A stretch of 5,247 nt of DNA from Peptoniphilus sp034090345 (lineage in GTDB: Bacteria > Bacillota > Clostridia > Tissierellales > Peptoniphilaceae): NCBI RefSeq assembly GCF_034090345.1, contig NZ_JAXDSS010000002.1, forward strand, positions 1 to 5,247, read 5' to 3'. This document shows positions 1-4,810 of this stretch, one piece after another. Under the pieces are notes generated by a model, which saw nothing but the letters and a program-made list of their open reading frames with translations, had not been told where the DNA came from and did no database searches. Position 1 is the first letter of the stretch; every line of letters begins with the position of its first letter. The position numbers were made by a program, and so were the translations under genes.

Positions 1-12
1 TCGGGTTTTTTT
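1..12 (+). terminator. 3' half of an intrinsic terminator of an upstream gene (partial)
   Basis: The window opens with TCGGG followed by seven T. This matches the descending arm and T-run of the complete terminator at 4811-4841, and the DNA that follows also matches (ATGCCCATTTTT here, ATGTCCATTTTT after 4841). The ascending arm lies outside the window, so the hairpin is inferred from the complete copy. The gene it ends is probably another SLH surface protein, because the complete copy ends one; that identity is inference. Confidence 0.7.
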
Positions 13-70
13 ATGCCCATTTTTAGAAAAACAAGAGTTCAAAAAGTTTTTTAAAAATTTAAAAAATGAA

Positions 71-99
71 TAGTAACTTTTGCTCCTTATTTCTATATA
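71..99 (+). promoter_or_regulatory. Candidate promoter of DUF1659-DUF2922, copy 1
   Basis: A weak -35 (TAGTAA, 71-76) lies 17 nt before TATATA (94-99). The assignment is uncertain because the -35 matches the consensus at only three of six positions and the start point would fall within a few bases of the ribosome binding site at 108-118. Positions 71-121 are identical at 50 of 51 bases to the matching segment before the second DUF1659 gene, whereas DNA just upstream differs more, so the segment is probably functional. It contains a perfect 12-bp palindrome CTATATATATAG (93-104). Confidence 0.35.
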
Positions 100-121
100 T
101 ATAGTACAAGGAGGTGATAAC

Positions 122-340
122 ATGGCAAAGGAAACAGTAAAGAGCGCAAAGCTAAAGCTTGAGTTCAAGGCTACCTTAGGAGAAGACGGCAAAGAAAAAA
201 TCAAGTCTAAGATATTGCCAAGGCTGAACAAAGATGCCGAAATTGACGCAGTTAAAAGCGTAGCCACTAAATTAGGCGCCCTTTTAAAAACACCGGTAGA
301 AAAAATCTACAAAATCACAGAGTCAGAAATCACAGAATAA
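122..340 (+). CDS. DUF1659 family small protein, copy 1
   Basis: This encodes 72 residues. The ATG at 122 is chosen because AAGGAGGTGAT (108-118), an almost perfect complement of the 16S rRNA 3' end, lies 3 nt upstream of it; an in-frame TTG at 80 has no such site. The protein starts MAKETVKSAKLKLEF and ends KIYKITESEITE. It is charged and lysine-rich, with no signal peptide or membrane segment, so it is probably cytoplasmic. The pattern (an N-terminal strand with alternating hydrophobics, a central helix rich in A, V and L, and a C-terminal T-x-V-x-K-I-Y-K-I motif) fits DUF1659, a Firmicutes family of unknown function usually found next to DUF2922 and YvrJ, as here. It differs from the second copy (4953-5171) by two residues, S/N and A/N in the central helix. 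Family assignment is good; no biochemical role can be stated. Confidence 0.85.
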   Translation: MAKETVKSAKLKLEFKATLGEDGKEKIKSKILPRLNKDAEIDAVKSVATKLGALLKTPVEKIYKITESEITE

Positions 341-359
341 TTAAAGGAAGGAGAAAATT

Positions 360-581
360 ATGGTTAAGAAAACTTTAGAACTTGTCTTTAAAGACACAGG
401 CGGAAAAACTTTGAACATGAGCTTCAAAGACCCAAAAGAAAGCATCGAAAAAACTGAACTAACAGAGTTGGAAACAACAATCAGAGATGCGAAAGTGTTT
501 GTTGGTCCTGAAGGCGACATTGTCGGCTTTGGTAAGGCATACACCAAAGAAGTTATAGAAAAAGACCTCTTACAAGGTTGA
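360..581 (+). CDS. DUF2922 family small protein, copy 1
   Basis: This encodes 73 residues starting MVKKTLELVFKDTGGKTLNM, with a GGAAGGAG ribosome binding site about 7 nt before the ATG. It begins 19 nt after the DUF1659 stop, so the two are surely co-transcribed. There is no signal peptide or membrane helix. The features match DUF2922: an N-terminal strand L-E-L-V-F, a G-G-K turn, a central helix around residues 34-45, and a C-terminal half with V-x-P-E-G-D-I-V-G-F-G-K-A-Y. Its layout (strand, turn, strand, helix, C-terminal strand) parallels that of DUF1659, so the two may share a fold or pair with each other; that is inference. Function unknown. The start of a second copy is at 5193. Confidence 0.85.
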   Translation: MVKKTLELVFKDTGGKTLNMSFKDPKESIEKTELTELETTIRDAKVFVGPEGDIVGFGKAYTKEVIEKDLLQG

Positions 582-601
582 TTTCTTTATTTACATATGG
601 C

Positions 602-642
602 TGGTAATATGATTTTGTCTTTATAAGACACAAATATTACCA
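602..642. repeat. Imperfect 41-bp palindrome after the DUF2922 gene
   Basis: Outer arms TGGTAATAT (602-610) and ATATTACCA (634-642) are exact inverted complements. Inside them a second perfect stem, TGTCTT (616-621) with AAGACA (625-630), closes a 3-nt loop. It begins 20 nt after the DUF2922 stop and ends 6 nt before the first REP. No T-run follows, so it is not a classical intrinsic terminator. It could stabilise the 3' end of the mRNA or be a relic of an insertion. Confidence 0.5.
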
Positions 643-648
643 ATAACC

Positions 649-741
649 GTAGGGGCGGCACGTGAGTGCAAGAAAAATGATGAATTAAAAAATGAACAGA
701 CAAATAAAAAACATAAATAACAAAACAACAAAGGCCCGCCC
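649..741 (+). repeat. REP-like element, long form, copy L1
   Basis: A 93-bp element that begins GTAGGGGCGGCACG and ends GGCCCGCCC. The terminal GGGCGG and CCGCCC can pair as a stem with GTAG at its 5' foot. The interior of about 70 nt is A-rich and unstructured on this strand. It has the same length as L2 (976-1068) and L3 (2050-2142) and is close in sequence to L2. It lies in the 562-bp gene-free stretch between DUF2922 and YvrJ. Confidence 0.8.
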
Positions 742-831
742 TTAACTCCGATAAAATGAAATATCAAAAACATAAAAATTACTGTGCAAACGAAAAATCA
801 AAACATAAATCAAATTGAATTGTCATAAAAA

Positions 832-865
832 GAGCGGACCTCGCTTTGCTCGTGCCGCACCCTAC
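832..865 (-). repeat. REP-like element, short form, copy S1
   Basis: A 34-bp palindromic element in reverse orientation. On the + strand it runs from GAGCGGACC to GCCGCACCCTAC; read on the - strand it begins GTAGGGTGCGGCACG and ends GGTCCGCTC. The ends pair with a one-base bulge, as in classical REPs. It forms a doublet with S2 through a 39-bp linker. Between L1 and S1 (742-831) I see only A/T-rich DNA without a convincing gene; its first part weakly resembles the DNA after L2. Confidence 0.8.
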
Positions 866-904
866 ACTTGAATAACAAAACAAAAATAAAAACATTTGTG
901 AAAC

Positions 905-937
905 GGGCGGACCTCGCTCTGCTCGTGCCGTCCCTAC
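905..937 (-). repeat. REP-like element, short form, copy S2
   Basis: A 33-bp element in reverse orientation, GGGCGGACC to GCCGTCCCTAC on the + strand. It differs from S4 mainly by two base changes. Its head faces the head of L2 across 38 bp: CGTGCCG-T-CCCTAC (924-937) complements GTAGGGGCGGCACG (976-989) at 13 of 14 positions, the other being a possible G-U pair. The pair could form a large hairpin or cruciform. Confidence 0.8.
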
Positions 938-975
938 ATTTGGATAATTAAAACAATTAATATTTTATAAAAATC

Positions 976-1068
976 GTAGGGGCGGCACGTGATTGCAAGA
1001 AAAATGATGAATTAAAAGATGAATAGACAAATAAAAATAATAGATAAGAAAGACGTAAAGGTCCGCCC
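976..1068 (+). repeat. REP-like element, long form, copy L2
   Basis: A 93-bp element that begins GTAGGGGCGGCACG and ends GGTCCGCCC. The end pairing here is GGGCGG, a bulged C, then AC, against GT-CCGCCC. The interior is A-rich and most similar to L1, including TGCAAGAAAAATGATGAATT shared by both. It ends 75 bp before the YvrJ start codon, so it lies in or just before the YvrJ leader. Confidence 0.8.
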
Positions 1069-1143
1069 TCAAACCAAATAAAACGAAATATTCAAAATAA
1101 CAAAATAGACATATCTGCAAAAAACATAATAAAGGAGGAAAAT

Positions 1144-1296
1144 ATGGACGAAATTATCACACAAGTTTCAAACGTTGGATTTCCAATAGCAATAACATTT
1201 TATTTGTTATTCAGAATAGAATCCAAATTAAGTGATTTGACAAATAGTATTCATGAGTTGAGCAACAGCATAGGAAATTTAAACGGCAGTAAGTAA
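1144..1296 (+). CDS. yvrJ: YvrJ family small membrane protein
   Basis: This encodes 50 residues. The ATG is preceded by AAAGGAGG with 5 nt spacing, which fixes the start. Residues 8-23 (around G-F-P-I-A-I-T-F-Y-L-L-F) form a single short membrane helix. Residues 24-46 form a polar helix with hydrophobic residues I25, L29, L32, I36, L39, I43 and L46 in unbroken 4-3 spacing, a predicted coiled coil. The G-F-P-I-A followed by Y-L-L-x-R-I-E-x-K-L pattern is diagnostic of YvrJ, a Firmicutes family of unknown function that commonly accompanies DUF1659 and DUF2922. The build also resembles small BhlA/UviB holin-like peptides, a less likely alternative. REP insertions separate it by 562 bp from its usual partners. 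I saw no convincing promoter of its own. A terminator follows at 1336-1380. Confidence 0.85.
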   Translation: MDEIITQVSNVGFPIAITFYLLFRIESKLSDLTNSIHELSNSIGNLNGSK

Positions 1297-1335
1297 GTTT
1301 ATAAAAATACATATCAATTTATTTCATTTACCATA

Positions 1336-1380
1336 AAAGGGGTGGCACGAATATACAAGTGCTGCCTCTTTATTTTTTTA
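1336..1380 (+). terminator. Intrinsic terminator after yvrJ, with REP-like ascending arm
   Basis: AAAGGGGTGGCAC (1336-1348) pairs with GTGCTGCCTCTTT (1359-1371) over 13 positions including three G-U pairs, closes a 10-nt loop and runs into ATTTTTTT. It lies 39 nt after the yvrJ stop. The ascending arm and loop (1339-1359) match the head of the long REPs at about 17 of 21 positions, so it may be REP-derived. Confidence 0.85.
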
Positions 1381-1408
1381 CACATAATCTATTTTCATAT
1401 TTTTTCGC

Positions 1409-1442
1409 GGGCGGACCTCGCTACACTCGTGCCGCACCCTAC
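1409..1442 (-). repeat. REP-like element, short form, copy S3
   Basis: A 34-bp element in reverse orientation, GGGCGGACC to GCCGCACCCTAC on the + strand, with ACA where S1 and S4 have TTT/TTG in the loop. With S4 it makes a doublet of exactly 106 bp, the same overall length and similar linker (AAAAATAAAAACATTT) as the S1-S2 doublet. Confidence 0.8.
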
Positions 1443-1481
1443 ATTTTAATAAAAAAACAAAAATAAAAACATTTATAAAAC

Positions 1482-1514
1482 GGGCGGACCTCGCTTTGCT
1501 CGTGCCGCCCCTAC
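1482..1514 (-). repeat. REP-like element, short form, copy S4
   Basis: A 33-bp element, the cleanest short copy. Read on the - strand it is GTAG, then GGGCGG, a bulged C, AC, a loop around GAGCAAAGCGAG, then GT and CCGCCC. That is an 8-bp stem with one bulge and GTAG at its 5' foot. It ends 80 bp before the RAYT start codon with its head toward the gene. Confidence 0.85.
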
Positions 1515-1566
1515 GATTCGTTAATAAAGCGAAATTTAAAATAAAACAACCCATAAACACAATAAA

Positions 1567-1575
1567 TGATACAAT
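1567..1575 (+). promoter_or_regulatory. Candidate extended -10 promoter of the RAYT gene
   Basis: TGATACAAT fits an extended -10 (TG-n-TACAAT), with no recognisable -35 at the expected distance. The start point would lie close to the AAAAGGAGGT ribosome binding site (1581-1590), giving a very short leader. In such AT-rich DNA a chance match is quite possible. Confidence 0.3.
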
Positions 1576-1594
1576 GAACAAAAAGGAGGTAAAC

Positions 1595-2035
1595 ATGGAA
1601 TCTAAATTACCAAAACGAAAAATAATAAGGCTAAAAAACTATGATTATTCATCGGATGGAATATATTTCATAACAATATGCGCCAATAAAAGACAAAAAA
1701 TCTTTGGAAACATTGACTTTCAAAATCAACCAAGTGTCATTTTGAGCAAATTGGGGGAAAAAATTGATAAAACATTAAAAAATATATCTGAAATTGAAAA
1801 ATATATCATAATGCCAAATCATATTCATTTCACATTGGTTTTAATTAATTCTCAAAACTCCGTTCCTAAAATTGTGCGTAAATTAAAATCAGATGTAAGC
1901 CGAGGCGTAAATTTCCCGGTATGGCAACGTGGATATTATGACAGGATTGTCAGAGATGAAAGGGAATATTTGAACGTGTGTGAATACATTGAAAATAATC
2001 CATATAATTGGGATAAGGATGAATATTTTTATTAA
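1595..2035 (+). CDS. rayT: REP-associated tyrosine transposase (RAYT), Y1/HUH family
   Basis: This encodes 146 residues. The ATG at 1595 is chosen for AAAAGGAGGT 4 nt upstream; an in-frame upstream extension would read through REP S4 and is rejected. RAYTs are single-strand DNA nucleases related to IS200/IS605 TnpA that bind and cleave REP hairpins carrying a GTAG-type foot. Visible signature: G-I-Y-F-I-T-I-C-A near residues 22-30, M-P-N-H-I-H-F at 73-79 (metal-binding H76 and H78), W-Q-R-G-Y-Y-D-R-I-V-R at 110-120, and C-E-Y-I-E-N-N-P at 129-136. Y131 is the likely catalytic tyrosine by alignment with the YI..NP tyrosine (Y115) of E. coli RAYT. No frameshift or stop interrupts it and all key residues are present, so it looks functional. 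It is somewhat shorter than many RAYTs. The L3 REP begins 15 bp after the stop. An IS200-like transposase moving its own gene is less likely, given the REP copies around it. Confidence 0.9.
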   Translation: MESKLPKRKIIRLKNYDYSSDGIYFITICANKRQKIFGNIDFQNQPSVILSKLGEKIDKTLKNISEIEKYIIMPNHIHFTLVLINSQNSVPKIVRKLKSDVSRGVNFPVWQRGYYDRIVRDEREYLNVCEYIENNPYNWDKDEYFY

Positions 2036-2049
2036 TTAATGAAACGACA

Positions 2050-2142
2050 GTAGGGGCGGCACGTGATTACAAGAAAGACAAAGAATCAAAACAAAAACAG
2101 AAAAATAAAAAACATAAATGACAAAACAATATAGGCCCGCCC
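2050..2142 (+). repeat. REP-like element, long form, copy L3
   Basis: A 93-bp element that begins GTAGGGGCGGCACG and ends GGCCCGCCC. The length is exactly that of L1 and L2, although the A-rich interior is more diverged. It begins 14 nt after the RAYT stop, and its head is the exact inverted complement of the S4 head on the other side of the gene. Confidence 0.8.
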
Positions 2143-2168
2143 GTAAAAACCAACAATTTCAAAAAAAC

Positions 2169-2191
2169 GTAGGGGCGGCACGTGATTACAA
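2169..2191 (+). repeat. Partial REP-like element, head only, copy L4
   Basis: Twenty-three bases identical to the head of L3 (GTAGGGGCGGCACG followed by TGATTACAA), after which similarity stops. There is no CCGCCC tail downstream, so the hairpin cannot form. The break lies about 40 bp before the -35 of the S-layer promoter. Confidence 0.75.
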
Positions 2192-2238
2192 AAATGTTTC
2201 ATCAAGTTACAAAAATGTAACACAACTGTAATTTTACA
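2186..2238. promoter_or_regulatory. Dyad and direct repeats upstream of the S-layer promoter
   Basis: TTACAAAAATGT occurs twice, at 2186-2197 and 2207-2218, a period of 21 bp or two helical turns. The second copy is part of a perfect dyad, GTTACA-AAAA-TGTAAC (2206-2221). A third related dyad, TGTAA-TT-TTACA (2227-2238), covers the -35. Sites spaced on one DNA face and reaching the -35 suggest a regulator binding region. The regulator is unknown and base composition makes chance similarity possible. Confidence 0.45.
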
Positions 2239-2260
2239 TTTAAACGTAATAGTGTATAAT
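2233..2260 (+). promoter_or_regulatory. Sigma-A type promoter of the S-layer gene
   Basis: TTTACA (-35, 2233-2238) and a perfect TATAAT (-10, 2255-2260) are 16 bp apart, which predicts a start near 2267. This is the best promoter in the window and fits a highly expressed surface protein gene. Confidence 0.75.
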
Positions 2261-2266
2261 AATAAC

Positions 2267-2411
2267 AACGAGGAACAATGACAACTAAATATTAATCCAT
2301 GTGACTAATGTTTAACTTGTCACCTCTGAAAAGACTGTTCGTTCAAGCAGTCTAGCAAAAGTTTAAGACTTTTGTAGGTCTACAAAAATTTTAAGGAGGT
2401 CGAAAGACAAG
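2267..2411 (+). promoter_or_regulatory. Long structured 5' leader of the S-layer mRNA
   Basis: From the predicted start to the ATG is about 145 nt. A first hairpin pairs AGACTG (2332-2337) with CAGTCT (2348-2353). A second pairs CAAAAGT (2356-2362) with ACTTTTG (2368-2374). A third pairs TTTTGTA (2370-2376) with TACAAAA (2381-2387). The second and third share bases 2370-2374 and cannot coexist. The ribosome binding site AAGGAGGT is at 2393-2400, 11 nt before the ATG, a slightly long spacing. ACCTC (2322-2326 region) could pair with its GAGGT. Stable long leaders are known for other S-layer mRNAs; switching is inference. Confidence 0.5.
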
Positions 2412-4796
2412 ATGAACAAGAAATTATTATCTCTAGTACTAACACTAGTAATGGTACTAGGAGCATTCACATCTGTTTTCGCTGCCGAAACTAAAACAAC
2501 TGATGAAAAAGTTGAAAAAATCAAAGGTAAGGATAACAAAATCCAATACGTTGTTGATAAAAAATTAGTTGAAGGTTACGAAGATGGAAGTCTAGGACTA
2601 GACAAAAACATTACAAGAGCTGAAATCACTAAGCTTTTAGCTATTGCAAACGGAAACAAAGATCTAGCAGCTAAATTACAAGGTGCTATGAAACTTTACA
2701 GCGATGTTGATAACTCACATTGGGCAAACGGCGTTATCACTGTAGGTACAACAGTTCCTTCAGCAACTAACGGACAACCAATGCTACAAGGTTACCCAGA
2801 TGGATCATTCAAACCAGAAAACAACGTAACATATGCAGAACTTGCAAAAATGTTAGTAGTTTTAGTTAAGAGTGATCTAACTGCAGACATGGTTAAAGAA
2901 GCTAACGCTAAATGGGCTGGTCTATGGTTAACATGGGCACAACAATTAGGAATTCTTGATGATGTAACTGTTGCTGATTCAAACGCAGCTGCTAACAGAG
3001 GCGACGCATTCACAATGGTTTACAACGCTCTTTACAAGATGAAGAACTTCAGAAGAACTGCAGCTAACGAAAAACTTGGCGTACTTTCTTCTTTAAACAG
3101 AGACAAATTAGTTCTTAACCAAGATGCTAAAGAACAAGAATACACTATCACTACTGATACAGTATTTGTAAATGCTAATAGAGTTGAAGGAAATAATGCT
3201 AATGTAATTAAAGTTAAAAATATTACTAACCCAGATTTCTACCTTGGATCATTAGTAAGAATCATCACTAATGACAAAAAAGAAGTAACTCACATTCTTG
3301 AACTTGGTAACCCATCAGCTTTAGCTTTAGATGCTGATGCTCACAGAGTGGTTAAAAATTCAAGATGGAATGGCGTTGCTGATTACACAGTAGAAACTGG
3401 TTTAACTAATGTTTCTAAATTAACTAATGATACAATGCAACCAATATTTGATGGATGGGTTAAAGTTAACTTCAGATCAAATGATACTAAAGTAGATTCT
3501 TTAACTTTCCAACATGGAAGTAAGGATGTAGTTAAAGTAGGAATTAACAGCGATACAAAAGTATTTGTTGCTAATCCAGCTAATAATATTATGAAAGAAG
3601 TTAAAGATATTAACGAAGCTATGTCTTTAATTGGATATAACCAAGCAAGATGGAATATGATTCCAAACGTATATGCAGGGTTCAACCAAGATGGACATAA
3701 AGCTGTAGTTGATGCTTTTAATCAAAATGAAAGAAACACTGCTAAAGTTGTAGTATTCAACGTTGTAGCTAAATCAGCTAAAACTGAAATGTACAGAGTA
3801 GTTAACCAAGCAACTTCTTTAGGAAATGCAACTCTTGAAGATACTGATGGAAAAATTTATGATAGAAACTTCTTTAACAATATGTCAGCTTTCCCATATA
3901 ACTATGGAGATCTTTATGATGTAATTAAAGTTAATTACATGACAAATGCTAATACTAATGGAATATCTACAGTTATCGATCACAGTGATAAAGTTAAATT
4001 CCCAGTAGTAGAAGTTAAAGGATTTGCTAATGACAAGAGAGTAATTGATGTTGTTGATAAATATGGAGACATGTCTTCACTAGATGTAAGAGATGCAGAT
4101 ATCTTCAACGCAAAACAATACAAAGACTTAAGAGTTGGAGATAAACTTCAATTTGCAAGAAAAGATAACAAAGTTACAACTGAAATAGAAGTACTTTCAA
4201 TTCTTCCAGCAAACACAGCTCTTGAAGGAGCTATTAAAGATTTAGTTCCAAACATTAGCAATAGAACTCATGTTGCTACAGTTTTAGAAACTAAACAATT
4301 CTCACAAAATGAATATGTAGTAGTTATGAATGAATTCAGAGATAACTTTAATTCAGATGCTAATAGCGAAACAAAAACTTATTTAGTATCTATGAGTGAA
4401 TTTACTAAATTAGAAAAATTAGCAGGTACTGGTATAAAAGTTGAATATGAAGTAAGATTTACTGATGATAGAAATGTTGACGGTAGAATTTACACATTCA
4501 AAACTAATTTAGAAGTTGCATATAATGAAGGAATACAAGCTGCAAAAGCTAAACTAGAAAAAGCTATTGAAACTGCAAATGCAGCAAAAGCTAATGTTCA
4601 AGTTTCTGAAAATGGTGAAGGATTAGATTTAGGAACTAAATATGTTAAAGAACAACAAATAATTGATACTTTAGATGCAGCTATAAGAGAAGCACAAGGT
4701 AAAGTCGATTCTAAGAAAATTTTAGAATTAAGAGAAGCATCTAACACTCTAGAAGAAGCAGTAAGAACTTTTGAAAGAGCAGTTAAAACAAAATAA
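2412..4796 (+). CDS. SLH-domain S-layer / surface protein
   Basis: This encodes 794 residues and is exported to the cell surface. Residues 1-24 are a signal peptide: MNKK, a hydrophobic core, then S-V-F-A before A-E-T-K. Three SLH repeats follow: about 43-82 (short, with G-Y-E-D-G-S and T-R-A-E at 68-71), 96-152 (Y-S-D-V, H-W-A, G-Y-P-D-G-S-F-K-P, with T-Y-A-E at 140-143), and 168-207 (N-R-G-D at 195-198). SLH triplets bind secondary cell-wall polymers in Firmicutes, usually pyruvylated ones. Residues about 215-700 match no domain I can name and are probably the exposed part. Residues 704-794 are alanine/glutamate-rich helices of FIVAR type, likely coiled coil. There are no cysteines, transmembrane anchor or LPXTG motif. 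Asparagine codons are all AAC (18 of 18) to about residue 236, then mainly AAT, hinting at a mosaic gene. The ATG follows AAGGAGGT. Confidence 0.9.
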   Translation: MNKKLLSLVLTLVMVLGAFTSVFAAETKTTDEKVEKIKGKDNKIQYVVDKKLVEGYEDGSLGLDKNITRAEITKLLAIANGNKDLAAKLQGAMKLYSDVDNSHWANGVITVGTTVPSATNGQPMLQGYPDGSFKPENNVTYAELAKMLVVLVKSDLTADMVKEANAKWAGLWLTWAQQLGILDDVTVADSNAAANRGDAFTMVYNALYKMKNFRRTAANEKLGVLSSLNRDKLVLNQDAKEQEYTITTDTVFVNANRVEGNNANVIKVKNITNPDFYLGSLVRIITNDKKEVTHILELGNPSALALDADAHRVVKNSRWNGVADYTVETGLTNVSKLTNDTMQPIFDGWVKVNFRSNDTKVDSLTFQHGSKDVVKVGINSDTKVFVANPANNIMKEVKDINEAMSLIGYNQARWNMIPNVYAGFNQDGHKAVVDAFNQNERNTAKVVVFNVVAKSAKTEMYRVVNQATSLGNATLEDTDGKIYDRNFFNNMSAFPYNYGDLYDVIKVNYMTNANTNGISTVIDHSDKVKFPVVEVKGFANDKRVIDVVDKYGDMSSLDVRDADIFNAKQYKDLRVGDKLQFARKDNKVTTEIEVLSILPANTALEGAIKDLVPNISNRTHVATVLETKQFSQNEYVVVMNEFRDNFNSDANSETKTYLVSMSEFTKLEKLAGTGIKVEYEVRFTDDRNVDGRIYTFKTNLEVAYNEGIQAAKAKLEKAIETANAAKANVQVSENGEGLDLGTKYVKEQQIIDTLDAAIREAQGKVDSKKILELREASNTLEEAVRTFERAVKTK

Positions 4797-4810
4797 GTTT
4801 AACTTAAAAT

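Larger units (their letters stand above)
1482..2142 (+). mobile_element. RAYT gene with inverted flanking REPs
   Basis: The transposase gene (1595-2035) lies between S4 (reverse) and L3 (forward). The REP heads face inward and are exact 14-bp inverted complements: CGTGCCGCCCCTAC at 1501-1514 and GTAGGGGCGGCACG at 2050-2063. A RAYT gene bracketed by inverted REPs is the classical arrangement of REPtron loci in proteobacteria. RAYTs are usually domesticated single-copy genes, so mobility of the whole segment is not implied. The outer limits given are the ends of S4 and L3; I saw no target-site duplication. Confidence 0.7.

Noticed and set aside
80..121. N-terminal extension of DUF1659 from a TTG at 80 (similarly 4911 for copy 2)
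   Set aside because: It lacks a ribosome binding site and would translate through the perfect AAGGAGGTGAT, which clearly serves the ATG at 122 or 4953.
1106..1130. Promoter for yvrJ (TAGACA and CATAAT)
   Set aside because: The boxes are only 13 bp apart, too close for a sigma-A promoter, and such matches are common in AT-rich DNA.
649..1514. Repeated GTAGGGGCGG units as a CRISPR array
   Set aside because: The units are palindromic, occur on both strands, have two lengths and irregular spacing, and no cas genes are nearby. REP elements explain them better.
1496..1594. N-terminal extension of the RAYT through the S4 repeat
   Set aside because: The extra residues would come from REP DNA; the ATG at 1595 has an ideal ribosome binding site and the family signature begins soon after it.
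1378..1596. Reverse-strand reading frame of 72 codons over S3-S4
   Set aside because: It is made of REP sequence and linker, has no ribosome binding site, and resembles no family.
2086..2268. Reverse-strand reading frame of 60 codons across L3 and the S-layer promoter
   Set aside because: It crosses repeat and promoter DNA, and its phenylalanine/leucine-rich product merely reflects A-rich DNA read on the other strand.
2792..3685. Reverse-strand frames within the S-layer gene
   Set aside because: They are shadows of a clear 794-residue coding sequence with good codon structure and have no start signals of their own.
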